From Membranipora membranacea (Eukaryota; Bryozoa; Gymnolaemata; Cheilostomatida; Membraniporidae): DNA of 64,000 bases. A model generated the notes under the pieces. That model ran no database searches, was not told the DNA's origin, and worked only from the letters and a program-made list of their open reading frames with translations. The translations under genes were made by a program, and so were the position numbers. Positions 11,935 through 25,167 of the stretch are shown in pieces. Position 1 is the stretch's first letter, and each line of letters opens with the position of its first letter. Location of the stretch: the NCBI GenBank assembly GCA_914767715.1, contig OU612074.1:9892062-9956061 (forward strand), given 5' to 3'.

Positions 11935-14018
11935 GTGAGTAACAGATCAAATATATCTTTTTATTGTGTCTAAGCTTACAACCCTTATCAATGAGATATC
12001 TATCATTAAAATTTCTATACATTGTTCATGATCTCAAATTCATTCAACTATATGTACTTCTGCTTTTTGTAGAAATAATTGCGCTGCCAACACATACTCA
12101 ACGCTGCCAAAACACAAGTCTACTAAATCTGTCAAAACGGAAATTTGGAAATTCTCCTTCATAGCTCTGTCAGGCTGTGAATCATATAATCTCACTCTCA
12201 GAAGTATTTAATGCTGACAGCATATTCTCTATCATTGGCAAACTTTCAACACAGACAGCGCCTATTTTACTACTATCAAATATGCGTTATTATTATACAT
12301 TAGTAACTGCTAATACACTGTTGCACAGGTAGAATTGATAATCAAGTTGACTCGAACTCAATTTGTGTGCCATTATTGTTATTTCATATTTGTATCAGCC
12401 TCAGCTCTCTTATATATTTGTTTTCGATAATATATTGTATTATAGTTTTTTTTCATGATTATCTTGTTTTTATTTTTGCTGTTGAGTTTCCCTGTTCTTT
12501 TCTCACTCCTGATGATCAGTTATGGTATACAAAATATTCTATACAATACAAACATTATTGCACATCGCTCATGATCTCATTATAAATACAACTCCTGTTG
12601 ATGTTGAGAGTATTTACAACAGCTATAAAATATGCCACATGGTAATGTAAATGGTAAATGCAAAGTGTGATTACTTTGATGACCATTCAAAAAAGAAATC
12701 ATGTCAATTTGATCATAATATACATGACAGGCTTCATGAGTCAATACATTAACATTTTTGACACTCATAACCTAATAAATGTCTTGTCTCAATTTTGCAT
12801 TTACTCAGGCAGCTCATTCAATACATGATAAACTGCCTGATATTTTCATAAATTGACTTTTGGATGATCATCGCAAATTTTCGATGGTGAATAAGTTGCA
12901 TAAAGTTGACCCCAAAGTTGGCACCTCAAAATCTGCAAGATACATTACCATAATTGGTGTAATATATTTTGCGATGAGCTGATATAGGGTGAATATATAA
13001 ATACTTTTATGTTTATGTGATATAGCCTCAGCAGTGTAACTTTTCAATTTTTTTTATTCAAATATTCCCCTATTAGAAGTAGCTTTACAGATGTATATCT
13101 CCACTTCAGTTAATTAATTGAACATGGAATTAAACTAAGTGCATTTTGAAGGGCCAGTCCTATTAGAAAAGTGGATATATTACCCCAGTAGATCGAATAC
13201 TGTGAGTTCACAGGGCAAATAAAAATAATAAAAATTAAAAATCATAGTGGATCATAGTGGTCAGGAGGAGGCAATAAATCACCATGATCCACTATGATCC
13301 CAATTTTCAGACTTTGCAGCAGTTTTACTGCAATTAGGTTCACAAGCTGTTTTAGTTCATATGCCTTAATGACTTTTCAGCCTTAAAACCATACCAAACA
13401 TGGCCTAGTAAGACTGTTACTTTAAAGATAATACCAACCACTGCAACATCATGAGCAATCATGATAGAGTCTGAGTGCAACTCAAGATTTCTTTTGGGTG
13501 TAGCAGAAAAATTTTTGTCGCTTGTTAATGGATACTGATTTATTAATACTGAGAATTGTGATCCTAAATTTCGATTTTCTTCACATCAAGTATGAGGGGA
13601 TAACTCTAGTTTGTGAAAATACGACGAGAATTTTTTTTGGGAGTTCAGATGAGTAATTCAGCATTGTGTTCAGGATTAGTCTGAAATCACTAAATTAATA
13701 ATAGTTCCTTACAACAATGACATTACTACCCATTAGTCCGAGAGTAATGCAGAACTGCACACAAATACTCTGGTCTATGACAGAACAACTCAGTCCTGGT
13801 CAATTGACAGCACAGTTCTAAGAAATCTAGAGAGCTTCAAAACAATACCAAAACCTCTAAGGTGATAGAAGTGTTATAATGATTGGAGTGATGACAGATC
13901 AGTGCAGTGATTGATTACCATCTCAATTCCGGATCTGGTATGGTGGCTAGCTTGTAATTGCCTTTTGTGACACGACGAGCCATTGCATTGTTGTGATAGC
14001 TTATGGTGCAGGGCCTGG
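11935..14018. other. Intron/intergenic sequence
   Basis: Apart from the candidate exon at 12809-12856 only AT-rich sequence is seen, plus a small inverted repeat at 13240-13298 (CATAGTGGATCATAGTGG facing its complement). Confidence 0.4.
12809..12856 (+). CDS. Candidate last exon of the Val/Gly repeat gene
   Basis: A strong pyrimidine-rich acceptor (GTCTTGTCTCAATTTTGC then ATTTACTCAG) is followed in phase 0 by 15 codons, AAHSIHDKLPDIFIN, then TGA. The phase matches the donor at 11935. AATAAA signals lie near 13215. It is only one of several possible ends. Confidence 0.28.
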   Translation, partial: AAHSIHDKLPDIFIN

Positions 14019-16089
14019 CATTTTTAATTATAATTTCCTTTAAGTGTGAGATTGCTGACCGATGGGCATAAATCTATATCATATTTATTACTAGCATCCA
14101 TGCATGGATGCTAGTAATAAATATGATACAGATTTATGCCCATCGGTCAGCAACAATCTCACACTTAAACCACTAGGTGGCTCAATATTACTTATGCATC
14201 ACATTATTCTCTGATTCTTTACCTCCGTAATGATATGCTTCTTAAAAAAATTGATCCACTCTAAGTGCATTATATATCTATCGCAGTAGAGGCCTTCCTA
14301 AAAACGCTCGCATAAAATTAACGCTGAAAAGGGTGTGATATTTGACGTCACAGAGCTGTTAGTGCGCTGTGTTGATAGAAATTATTCAACAACTTTAGCT
14401 AAATAGGTCACGCATCAACATCTTTGGTGACTACACACAGTATCCTAGTGGATGCGGTTTTGTCTACATGGCCAGTGTTTTATAATCTTTGACAAGGCTC
14501 TCCCCACATAAATTATCACATTGCTGTCAAATCAAACATTATTGTGGCTCATAATAAATTACCTCATCGATGATTGCAAAATATGCTCATCGTATAAACA
14601 TCCATTACCGGAATGATACAAGCCCCAATTCACAAAGCCAGAGTTTATTAGCTACGATCAATTTGTCTAACATTATTCAACACACATTATCAAATTCACG
14701 ATCCTAAGTTTTGTGCAAAATATTTCGATGGCAATAATGTCGTCAGATAACTGATGTTATCTAAGTGACAGATCTGTTGATTCAGAGAATGAAGCTTCTG
14801 GGGCCATTCTGGAGGAATAGGGCAGGCAACTGATGGTGAAGGAATAGGTTTCTTCCCAAGAACTGACCGTGGAAGACATGCATGTAGAAGTAGACAATAA
14901 TATATCAATGGACATTACAATAATTGATGACAAATGGATTTTGATTTACATAATCAGTAAAAATTTGTGTAAATAAAAATGTGGTTGATTTTCTGGCTAT
15001 TTAAACAAATAAAAAGAATCTTTGTCACAGTTAGCCGCAGCACAGTATTTTTTGGATTTACCTCGGCACGCGATCTACCCAGAACATTATTTAGAACTTT
15101 ATCATCACATAGAATATTTGTCTGCTGATAAAGTTGGATCAATTAAAAATCTCCAAATATAAATATACAATGGATGGCAAACAGCAGGTCCTCACCGAAA
15201 GTTTTTAGTAAAGTTCACATTATTATACATAACGGCACGCAGGCATACTGATAAGCTTGTCAGTTTCAAGAATGTGAGAACAGTAACACAGTTAATGTCT
15301 AAAGCTTTATCTAAAGTCTAAAGCTAAAACAAATTGGAATGCTAAGGTCTAAAAATTCTTGATCTCCTTTCTGTCGTCGCCTTATTTTCACCAACTTTGT
15401 GCAGCCGATGACTCAGCTATCGCTCGATTATTTTATTATCTGACCAAGGATTTCAAGAAATCCTTGATCTGACCTGCGTCTTACCTCAGTTTATAGCATG
15501 TGTCATTTATTCTCAATCGAACACACACACCCGTGCTTGTTGTAATATAAAATTCCAAGTTTGTTTACTTAGCCAGTGGATTTCAGTGGAGTATTGTACC
15601 CAATGGGGGCATTTCATAGAATACCTTACTACACAATATAGCCTTAGTTCAGTGCTCTGTGTTGACCTACATTTGCAGGAATCACACAAATAAGCTGACT
15701 TTTTAGACCATCATATATCAAATTTGGGGATGGGGATGCCAGTGCCCTTCCATGAGGTTGCAATTGAGATGTGGATGCAAAGGCTCATAGTGGAAGATGA
15801 AAATCAGCACCATGGATTTTCTGCTGTATTGAATACAAGATAGCTCTGTTTGTTTTGATTTTACAATAGGCTGATCACTCAAACAGCTCTCTGACGTCAC
15901 AAAATGTTAGTCTGGCTTGATGTGAGCGTTTTCGGGAAGGCCTCTACTGGGATAGATATAAAATGCACTAAGAGTGGACCAATTTTCTAAATAAGCACAT
16001 CATTACGGAGCTGAAGAATCAGAGAATAATTTGATGCATGAATAAAATTGAGCCACCTAGTTGTTTAAAGGCAATTATAATTAAAAATG
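14019..16089. mobile_element. 2.07-kb transposon with long terminal inverted repeats
   Basis: The left end (14019 to ~14370, less a nested insertion) matches the complement of the right end (~15878 to 16089) from CATTTTTAATTATAATT inward past GGTGGCTCAAT, GTAGAGGCCTTCC and TGACGTCA, so the TIRs are about 210 bp. The interior holds only short minus-strand frames (14696-14908, 14954-15142) with no recognisable transposase, so the element is probably non-autonomous. Similarity stops abruptly at both outer ends; no target duplication is obvious. Confidence 0.75.
14044..14164. mobile_element. 121-bp palindromic MITE flanked by TTAA
   Basis: The palindrome starts GTGTGAGATTGCTGACC and ends with its complement. 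TTAA lies on both sides (14040-14043, 14165-14168). The corresponding site in the right TIR of the host element reads CTTTAAACAAC without insertion, which proves insertion and a TTAA duplication, as for piggyBac-type elements. Confidence 0.85.
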
Positions 16090-16570
16090 ACTTTATTATT
16101 CAACATCAGAATGTTGTACTTTTCCATAAGGAGCAGCAGGGTGAATAAAATGTATAACTGGTTTGCTTTGTATATTTTGATTTAATTTGCATTGAATTGT
16201 TGAATTTTAATTGTTCTTTAATTTGATTATGACACCAATTGTCTCCAATACCTAAAACTTTTTGGCATGATCATTTTATTACAGTTTTACGTGCGAACGA
16301 CAACAATAAAGTCTAGTACTTATTCATCCATCATACTCGACTCCATAATTCAACAAATTGAAGCCTGCACTCAACTCATACTGCATATTTGCACCTGCAG
16401 TAACGACTGGAATATTGAGTCTCACTTTTTTAGTATGGTAATACCTTAATAAGCTCAAATGTTTAGTATGAAAGGGACATGAATAAAAATTTGATACACT
16501 CTCTGAAAGCATTTTGTACAATCATAAAAATCGTACAATATTGACGGCAACTGACATTGTTTCCTCCCAG

Positions 16571-16650
16571 AACCGTGGAGCAATCCTGACTCCATTGTTG
16601 ATATGACTGTTGCCAAGAGAACCGGCTACCAGTGCTTTACCCCTCGATAG
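16571..16650 (+). CDS. Orphan candidate terminal exon
   Basis: Acceptor GTTTCCTCCCAG followed in phase 1 by an open frame from PWSNPDSIVDMTVAKR to GYQCFTPR and TAG. It looks protein-like but no matching upstream exon was identified; linking it to the repeat gene at 10.8 kb would need an intervening exon of length 3n+1. Confidence 0.2.
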
Positions 16651-17310
16651 GATTTCGTTGTGTGAAAACCGCCAAAGGTCTCAATGCATTTCCTGCAACT
16701 AGGCTAGCGGCTCTGGCAAGTAGAACTGTTTTACATGAGTTTGTGATGTTTTATCTGTAGTCAAATAAGGAGGGTTGAGCTAGGTCATTCACTAACATAT
16801 TCACAAACTTGATCGTCTGCGAGTTGGAAAAGATAACCTCAACCATTTCTGGTAATAAACTTCACCAAACATTAATCTCATAGATGGGAGTTATCCTACA
16901 CCGTCTGATAGGGGGCAACTCTTGATCTACTTTTATCGTTCCAAATGTGTTGGCCATTAACTCAACACAAGATATACTCATGTGACATGGGTAGTCAGAC
17001 ATGTCTTAATTATTTTTAAACTTTGCATCAACCAAAGGCTATTATTCTATTATGGCAATAATCTTTTGATTTTTTGTAGATAATCATATTGGCCTAGTTA
17101 AACATATAAAGACAAGTTTTCTATCTGCCAAAAAAATTTATATTAGCTAAATTAATTATGCCATATGAACCTCTCAAAAATATCAACAATCTGAAAACGG
17201 GCAATACAAGATCAATTGGGGGGTCCTTGAATTTATTCGACAAGGGTAATATTTTCATAAAAAGACTTGGTGATCAGCATCAAGTATTATAGGGTTCATA
17301 CTGATGTGCA
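16651..17310. other. No gene seen
   Basis: Unique-looking AT-rich sequence without convincing open frames or repeats. Confidence 0.4.
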
Positions 17311-17311
17311 C

Positions 17312-17750
17312 TGTTGGGGCAGAACGCCCGTGATTCCTAACTAACTCAAGTGAAATAAACTTCACCGAGCTTGTATAGATTTAAATAGTTTATTTATTGT
17401 TTAAAATAGTTATTATAATTACATGATATGTGTTCACAATATAGACCCGAACGAACCTTCCATCTTTCAGTATATTGTGGTAATTCTGCCAAGCTGTCTC
17501 TCTGAGTCTGAGTGCGTCTCTGTTGGCGGCTCAATTTATACTTGTTTTTCTTTGCACTCACTACCACAACTACGCCGTTCACTCGCCCTCATATTATTGT
17601 CCCCATCCAATTATATTATAATTACTTCTCAAAATTTTTTACCACCACCAGCATCATGTCACCAGACTGCCTCAAACAAAGAACAAGAGAACAAAGAACC
17701 AGACTGTTTCAAACAAAGAGCGACCTCAGTATATAGCCAGAACATATCTC
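17312..17750 (-). mobile_element. Probable solo LTR
   Basis: Read on the minus strand: a TATAAA box (17540-17535), a region like a transcription start ~30 nt on, AATAAA (17398-17393), then ~80 nt ending CCCCAACA at 17312. This order matches U3-R-U5 of an LTR. Upstream U3-like sequence holds a 37-bp direct repeat (CCAGACTG then TCAAACAAAG at 17662 and 17699). No internal retroviral-type region and no clear target duplication; the left boundary is a guess. Confidence 0.35.
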
Positions 17751-18027
17751 AATCGTACTTTATAACCATGGGATGTGGACGAGACAGCCTACACCATACA
17801 TTTAATGTGTCTATGATCTGTTCTGAATTTAATCCTTTATAGTATATTGTGCTTTTGAAAAGCAGAGCGTGTGATATGATTATTGATGACTTGTATGAGT
17901 AACATCATGCTTATACTGGTTTTCATATGAATAAGTGTGTAGGAGAAAAAAACCGCACCTTAAAAATTAGTGTAATGTTCTATCAATAATTAGTTAAATT
18001 TCATCAACATTATCCAAGCTTGTTTAC

Positions 18028-18165
18028 TGTCCCTGTGCTGATAAATCTAAGATCTGTGGTGTGTAAGAAACCCTACTATGTCTAATTAGTTAGATGTTAT
18101 TATGATTTTCCAGGCATGTTTACTGATAAATCTAAGATCTGTGGTATGGAACAAACCCTAGTATA
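18028..18165 (+). repeat. Short direct repeat, 90 bp apart
   Basis: TAAATCTAAGATCTGTGGT occurs near 18041 and 18131, just before the large duplication. Confidence 0.6.
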
Positions 18166-20297
18166 AATAAACTTTTTTATAGACCTAAATTTCCATTGCA
18201 ATATTTTAATTGCAAACAATAACAAACTCTTCTTATCAAGCGTCTTTAAAACCCAAATTTCAATACACTGCACTGCATGATTTCACTGCAGTAAATCCAG
18301 AGATGGTCTGATTGTGAAGGACTCAATTCATTTTGTTTTTGACTAAGTTTTCGGCAATTTTTCATCATTACGTCTCCAGCAGCACAACATACAACATGTG
18401 AAATCTGGACGAGAAGTATTGTAAAATCAGAATTATTCTGGTACTTCTCTGACATTATATATTATTCTGAATTATATGAATAATATTTTATATCTCAATA
18501 CTTATACTCAGCTGCCCTTACATAAGCAGCAACCACTAAATAGCCTCTCCTTGGATGGAGCAATCAAGGTAAATTTACATTTTATCATTTTGTTGTTATA
18601 TATTTCACAATCCAGGAATAACCTGTTTTTATTTGTAATTTGCGTAATTAGATTTAGAATAATTTGCACTAATTTTGAGCCATTGTTATCTAATGTTTAG
18701 TCTTCAAATTGTTTTACAGCTGTGCTGTTCTCAAGATTAATTTGTTTTACATGACTCATTTTATATCAAAATTCTCAAAACCTTTACAAAAATGTTATAT
18801 GTTAACGTTATTATTTTAGTTTCACGGTGTTATCGTGGATAGTGAGAATCCAATAAAAGAATTTATGCCACATAGCATCAGTAAAAACTAAAGCACTTCG
18901 ATTAATCCAAGAGAGCCGCTACAATTAGTAAAAAGCAATTCTGAAGTCTAGGGATAAATATGAATGAAAAGAGACTGATGATATGATTTGAGATGTGCAT
19001 TTGAGTTGGTGTGGCCTAAAATAGTCTTTGTCTGTTACCTCAAACCTTACCAATACCAGCCTGAATTCAACAGCAAAAGACCTTGCTGATTCTTAACAAT
19101 ATAGGTAGTGGCAGTGAACGGTATTGACCGCCATGAAGAACAATCCTTTCTATAAGTCAACTGTACACAAGTTTGTAAGACAGAACGGAATTGTTGTGAT
19201 GAATTGCTACTAAAAGTGTCTCCTCATCTGTAAACAAGTCGAATACTTGTGATTTTTTTCCTAATCTGTCCTTGAACTTCCTCAACTTCTCGCCTAAATT
19301 GAAAAAAGAAATAACATCAAACTCAAATTGATCTATACAAATTAAATTTTCAACTTAAAAAGCTCTTCCAAGTGATGATCAGGTATACCATTTCAACATT
19401 AATTAATTTATTATTATGTTTTTTCGGAGTAATCTCCCTTGATTATTTACAGCTGAGACCATACTTTTGCAAAGTTTTATATAAGCCATAAAGGAAGCAG
19501 ATGAGATCTTTTGCTGCAAAGACTCCTTGGTTTCAGCTAACTACAATTGATCTACATATTCAGTAATCCAAAAAATTTACCTTTATGCTGAAATAAAAAA
19601 GTATCCAAATATCTTAATTTTTAATACAATTAAAATTAAATGACAATATATTAAAATATCAAAGCTTGATCAATCAGAGTGAAATTCAGTGTAAGAAAGG
19701 AAAAGGTCTCAAAATAAACAGCTAAATTTGTTTCGCAAAAAAGTTCTTTATATGTATTAAGTTATTGTATTAAATATAGAATTGTTTTGTATTACAATTA
19801 CATTAAATATCTATATGCTATTATGAATTCCTTTTCTGCAATCAATATTTTCAGGTTGGATTTATATAATATTCAAAATTCAAAGCTTGAATATTATTAT
19901 TTCTCTTTATTTTAATGATATATATATTATATTATATAATATAATAAATATCAAATTATATTCGCAGTAAATGAAATGATTTACCCCAAAATGGGTGAAA
20001 AGACTATATAGTCAATGGGGCTTATTTGACCCTTACATTGTCATTGGGGAAATTAGATAATAATAACCTATACCAGATGATTATAAAAACAAGATTGAAT
20101 TCTCAACCTATTTTATATTGTCTTCAGTGTTATTGTGTGAGACATGACAGCATTCGATAATAGGGCTAATTTGACAATGCCAGAATTTATTCCTACTAGA
20201 AGACTGTGGAATACTAGAGTTCATGTGTCCTCAGTTCACGCAAAGCATCGTTCATGTCACGATGTTAATATCAATATCTTTGTTGGGTTTTTTGCTG

Positions 20298-21665
20298 TCA
20301 TTCCACAAACATGTAAATGAAATATTTGGCATGTTCCACTGCAAATAATTCGCAATTCCAACCTTTGTCTTGGCATTGTGTGACCAGATCTTCGTATCTT
20401 GTCAGTTTTCTCTCATGCGCGTATGAGAGATTTTCTTCCCAAGGCACCGTCAATTCCATCAGTATTAGTGCTTTTTCTTTGTCAGACCAAACAATTAAGT
20501 CTGGTCTTAGGTTCGTGATCACAATATGCTGTGGAATGCTGAGCTGCTCTGTGAGGTCTCATCTCACCTGCCATTCTCCGCTGTTCATCAATCCCTTTTT
20601 GCGCAAAATCTTTTCACGCGCTTCACCACCAGCATTAGCATATTCACACTTCTCCGTGACATATTTACACAACACTTTCAGGACTTGATTATGCCTATAC
20701 GTGTATCTTCCCAGGGTCTGTTGGCAATTCGACAGTATATGTCGAAGTGTGCCCTTAGCCGAGCACTCGGCGCATTTCGAGTTCTCGGTCAAATTCCAGC
20801 GTTCCAGGTTTGCCGGGGTCGGTAGTTGATCATAAGCTGCACCAACCAGAAAGCTGATCCTTTGTGGCTCCATCGACCACAATTCTGTCCATTTGAGCTG
20901 ACGCTGCTCAACAGACTCCCAACCTGTCCACCTGCCTTGTTGGGCTTGGCCTACAGCTTGTGTCTGGCGGCGCTCCACTTCCATCTTGCGCACCTCATCA
21001 ACTACCATCTCCCGTCTAACCTTTGGGCTTTCCTGTAAGAACCACCGGTTTGCTTCCCAGCCGATGCCATGACGTGCAGTTGTCACAGCACCCACAATCT
21101 CACTTATCTCCAGTCGAGATTTGGCATCTCTGACAGTCTCTGTGACAGACCATTTTTTACCAGTGTCAAGTGTTGGAGCACATTCCCTTATCACCTGGTC
21201 TGGTGACTCGTTCAACATCATATCCAGTCTCACCTTTGATGTTTTGTACTCTTCCAAAAGCGATTTCATAGGTAGTGAAAGAGTAAACGAACTGGCAGAC
21301 AGTGCATTAGTGTTGAAGCTCCTTGGAACTCCGAGCCACTTACACATGTGCTTGTTGATCATTTGCTCCATTCTCTCAACTGGTGTTAGCGGAACATCAT
21401 AAACTGTCAGAGGCCACAGAATTCGAGGCATGAGTGCAAAGTTGAAAATCCAGGCTTTGTATTTACCAGACAGACCACATTTTGCAATCGCGTCCAGCCC
21501 TGTAATGAGTTGCTTTTTCACCTCGTTTCCGCGAAACCTGTCTGTGATCGGTAAACTATACCATCTTACTAAGCTCTTCACAGGCTGCTCTGCAAGCGTA
21601 GGTATATGCTCTGTTCCTATGAAGTATGTATTTGGTACAGGTTTGCCTGTACCAAGGCTTAGAGC
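20298..21665 (-). pseudogene. RT C-terminal/RLE endonuclease remnant, copy A
   Basis: One minus-strand frame runs from about 21665 to a stop at 20298, broken by a single TGA at 20559-20561. The upstream part resembles the region after the polymerase palm in these elements (EQPVKSLVRWYSLP, LMPRILWPLTVYDVPL, CKWLGVPR). Then comes the zinc motif CAECSAKGTLRHILSNC (C-x2-C-x7-H-x4-C) and, after the stop, RPDLIVWSDKEKALILMELT, which fits the R/K-P-D-x12-14-E signature of restriction-like endonucleases of R2/R4/Hero-type elements. It would nick target DNA for target-primed reverse transcription. The clade cannot be assigned by eye. The catalytic palm is absent. Confidence 0.8.
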
Positions 21666-21667
21666 TT

Positions 21668-21775
21668 CTACTACTACTACTGGTAGTAGTAGTAGTAGTA
21701 CTAGTAGTTGTAGTTCTACTACCTCCTCCAGTGGCTGTTGTTGTTGTGTTCTTCTTCCTCTTCTTGTTGGTTACT
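21668..21775 (-). repeat. Trinucleotide tract in element copy A
   Basis: TAC/TAG and TTG/TTC triplet runs on the plus strand, encoding Thr/Ser homopolymers (TTTTSTTTTTTSSSS) on the minus strand in the broken leader frame of the element. The same tract is at 28784-28891. Confidence 0.8.
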
Positions 21776-22501
21776 TCTATTGCACTGTCTCTGTATCCTC
21801 CCAATAAGTCACTATCATCTCCACATCACTATCATCACTGAGTGTCATCAGTCTCATGCTGTTTCTCTTTCATTTTAGTTTTAGGCTTGTTGGTGGCCAT
21901 GTGATGTTTGAATCAAATAATGATGTACATGTAGTTTGTTCTGCACACGCTTGACTTAATAATCAAAGAAATTTCATTCTGCTGTTTGAGGTTTGAAACA
22001 TGGTGGTAGGAGGTGAACACTCATAGTTTATAGTAAGTAGCAACTTCTTACCTGCATAGCATATGGACACAGCCTAACAGTTTTAGAGGCCACTCTTTGT
22101 CTATTTGTTTTTCAATATGATAGCCCAAGTCATAATATTAGCACACAATTAATAATTAACAATTTTATCACTTGTTACACATACTGACTCTCGTGATCTG
22201 ACTGGGCATGTAGATCACTGATAAACTTGGCTATCATTACCACAAAACAGGTGTCGTAAGGCTAAGTATGCATCATGCGTGACTTGAATTTGCGCATGTG
22301 CAAGAACAATGAGTTTAGTTTGAGTTCTGTTGCAACTTTGGTAAGGGAGAATGGGATACCCCCTGCATAAACTGTCAATCAAAATCAGCTAATAATGACA
22401 AGAGAGGATAACTATTAATAACAAATCCACAAGCTTTGGGGAATATGTCACCAGAGCAGGTAGCCAATCAGATGGCTTCGGAATTCCGAGACACAATATT
22501 T

Positions 22502-22633
22502 TTTCTTTTTTTTCTATGCACTAGGTCTTATTTGACCGCCCTATTTAACGGGCCCCCTTAAGCTCGGGTCGCTTGTGTGAGGTAGTACCCTATACCCTTG
22601 CCCGCCGTTGCTGGCTACTCTTTTTTCGAAAAT
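22502..22633 (-). mobile_element. 5'-truncated SINE tail
   Basis: A T-rich run followed by GCACTAGGTCTTATTTGACC and on to GGCTACTCTTTTTTCGAA matches the 3' part of the full SINE at 54893-55213 and a copy at about 29583-29713. It lacks the tRNA-like head. Confidence 0.7.
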
Positions 22634-22971
22634 TTAGGAAATCCTCCTGGCACTAAAATTAGGGGTCAAAATCCGAGCATACTCGGATTTCATCCGAGTA
22701 GTTGAGAACCCTGAGCTGAGTTCAGAAAAGAGTTCAGCGAGGTCCTAAAGGATTCAAAAATAGAGGACTGGGTCACTCCTCACTCCTCACTCATTAAGGC
22801 GATGTGGTGCTACCTGGGCTAGCATTCAGGGCTGGTCTGACTCAAGAATAATATCCTTTGGCAGGTGGTCATCTGATGCCTCAAGAAATGTATTTTGATA
22901 AACTAAGGTGCAGTTTTGGCGAAACAATTGTCCTGAGCTTGCTATGTATGCCTTGCTCAGAACAATTGGTT

Positions 22972-23650
22972 TGGTGTTCATTTGTTCGTCAATTCTGCAC
23001 CAGATTTAACAACATCTAATACTCTGGCAAATATCCTGCCTGCCAAACAACATATACAGTGGCGCTGATCGTCACTTTCGGTTACAAATGCGTGAAGGGC
23101 CCCATATTTATTCCCCATAATCTGTTACATTAAAAGAAAAAAAAATATAGATTTTGGTACAAAAAGATTTTTTTCTGCCCTTATAACACTCTCCTTGTCT
23201 TGGCAATCAAGCTCAAGACTTGACAATAATACCCAGGTCAACTAGAATGAGAAGTTGCCCTCCCTCAACAAACAAAGGAAAACCTAACGGTAAGGAAAAC
23301 TTAAAACTATTGTTAAAAGCCAATGATGGGGTTTTATGTTATTCACATCGTTCCTTCAAACAGGAAACTGGTCAGCATGCAAGTATTGAAAGAAAAAAGT
23401 CTGCTCAAATTCCCCTCCCACCTCCCTTTCACTAACCTATGTCGTACATTATTGAAATTCTAACAATTTCGTGGTGATGGTGTTCATTTGTTCGTCAATT
23501 CTGCACCAGATTTAACAACATCTAAGCAACACATGTCTGCCAAACAACATATACAGTGGCGTTGATCGTCACTTTCGGTTACAAATGCGTGAAGCAGCCC
23601 ATATTTTTTCCCCATAATCTGTTACATTATAAGAAAGAAAAAATATTATA
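22972..23650 (+). repeat. Pair of ~175-bp direct repeats inside copy A
   Basis: 22972-23150 and 23478-23650 share TTCATTTGTTCGTCAATTCT through TACAGTGGCG and TCACTTTCGGTTACAAATGC. The same pair exists in copy B (about 30058 and 30521), so it predates the large duplication. Confidence 0.8.
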
Positions 23651-25167
23651 CAGCAGAGGCTGCCAAGTTTCCTTCTCATCTTAGTCTGTTTGTTGACATT
23701 GATAACTGTTTATGCTGCCCTTTCCTACTTGGATAATTACTGTGCCAACTAATTTGTGGACTTGATGACATAAGGGCCATCAAATACGTACTCGCTGTCT
23801 CACTGTTTCTAAGATTAAATGATACAGCAGCTTTCTAAAGATGTATAGAAAACCTCTAAATGACAACCTGTTTTATATTGACGACCCCTCTTATAATGGT
23901 GACCCCTCCTATAGTGGCGACCCTCCTACAGTTGTTTATGTTTTACATCCCATTATGTTTGTTTGGTCTAGTGTTTCATCCACCATAACTCAAAACCTTG
24001 TTTTTCTGTTTTATAGATGTACACTGCGGCATCAAGTTCATATACCATAATTAAACTCACATAAAAACTAACAACCTAACCACTCACAACAAACAACATT
24101 AACAACAGTGGTGACCCCAGGGATTTTCCCTGGTCACTCCCTTTCCGAAACTCACAAAACTCAGATCACCCTCAACCATCAACTCTTGCAAATCACCCAA
24201 AACACAAACTACGGCAAATCTAATAATCACAACACTGACAGATGGAGCTCTCATCCTTCTAACATCAACAATATGTTCTACCAGTAATAATCAAAATTGT
24301 CATGGGATCTTTGAGAACTAAGTGTGTCAATAAACTGTCCATATAAGGCAAAACAAGACAAAGCCTGACCTCATATGGCCTACTACTGTAACCGGTCAAA
24401 TGGAGTTTCGATACAGTTCATTTGATGAGGCATTGGATGAGCTTTGATATACCATAAGTGTATCAGCACGCCATTACTAGAACATACAGCCTACTCTGTA
24501 GCTAGCAGCCAACATAACATCATACTTGGTTGTTTTGTTGATGAGCTGCAGACTCGGCAAAAATATGCAGTCTTAAATTATTGCATAGTTTTCATCATGT
24601 AAAGTCATTTCTGATAAAGTATTTAGTTTTAACAAATTAAATTTCCCCACACACAGTTATTAGCTGTTGGTAGCGTAAAACTGAGAGTGAGTTGCCATGG
24701 AGTCTATCACAAGCTGATCAAAAACTTAAGAACTTAAAAGGAGCAACCAGTAACAGAGCTGATAATACCGCCAAGTAGGTAATGGCCTGTCACTAACAAC
24801 TAGAAAAGAGGTCCCATTATAGTGCTTTAGAATCACATGCCTGTTTCATCAACTGCTGGTGAATAGCGAGCAAACTTAGCACCCAAATTTCCTCAACACC
24901 GATTCCCCCTCATCTAGAGAATGTGCTAAATCATTGATAATCTGATGATATTATTGTGTAGTTTGTGCCATCGACATTGCATTGGAATACAAATTTGCGC
25001 AGCCTGATTATCGCGATGTCACATTGAGGTGGTAAAGACTCTTTGTATGCATTGGTTTCAGTGAACCTTTGTAAAGGTGGTATCATTTCTTTACAGATAT
25101 GGTTTCAATTTCTCTTTTAGTGTGAGTGATAAGTCTCTCTCTCTCATAAGGCCCTGTTTATGACAAA

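Larger units (their letters stand above)
19969..22713 (-). mobile_element. Decayed RLE-type non-LTR retrotransposon, copy A
   Basis: Boundaries are inferred because similarity with the element at 36593-37428 begins (AAATGAAATGATTTACCCC) and ends (GTTGAGAACCCTG) at the same points. On the minus strand it has a short leader, an ATG at 21900 opening a Lys/Asp-rich frame that soon breaks, a trinucleotide tract, and then the C-terminal part of a reverse transcriptase with CCHC and RPD...E endonuclease motifs. The palm domain is missing, so this is a truncated or internally deleted element. A SINE tail is inserted at ~22502-22633. Confidence 0.65.

Noticed and set aside
17423-17842. 139-codon frame on the plus strand
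   Set aside because: Lies over the LTR-like unit, has irregular composition and no recognisable domain.
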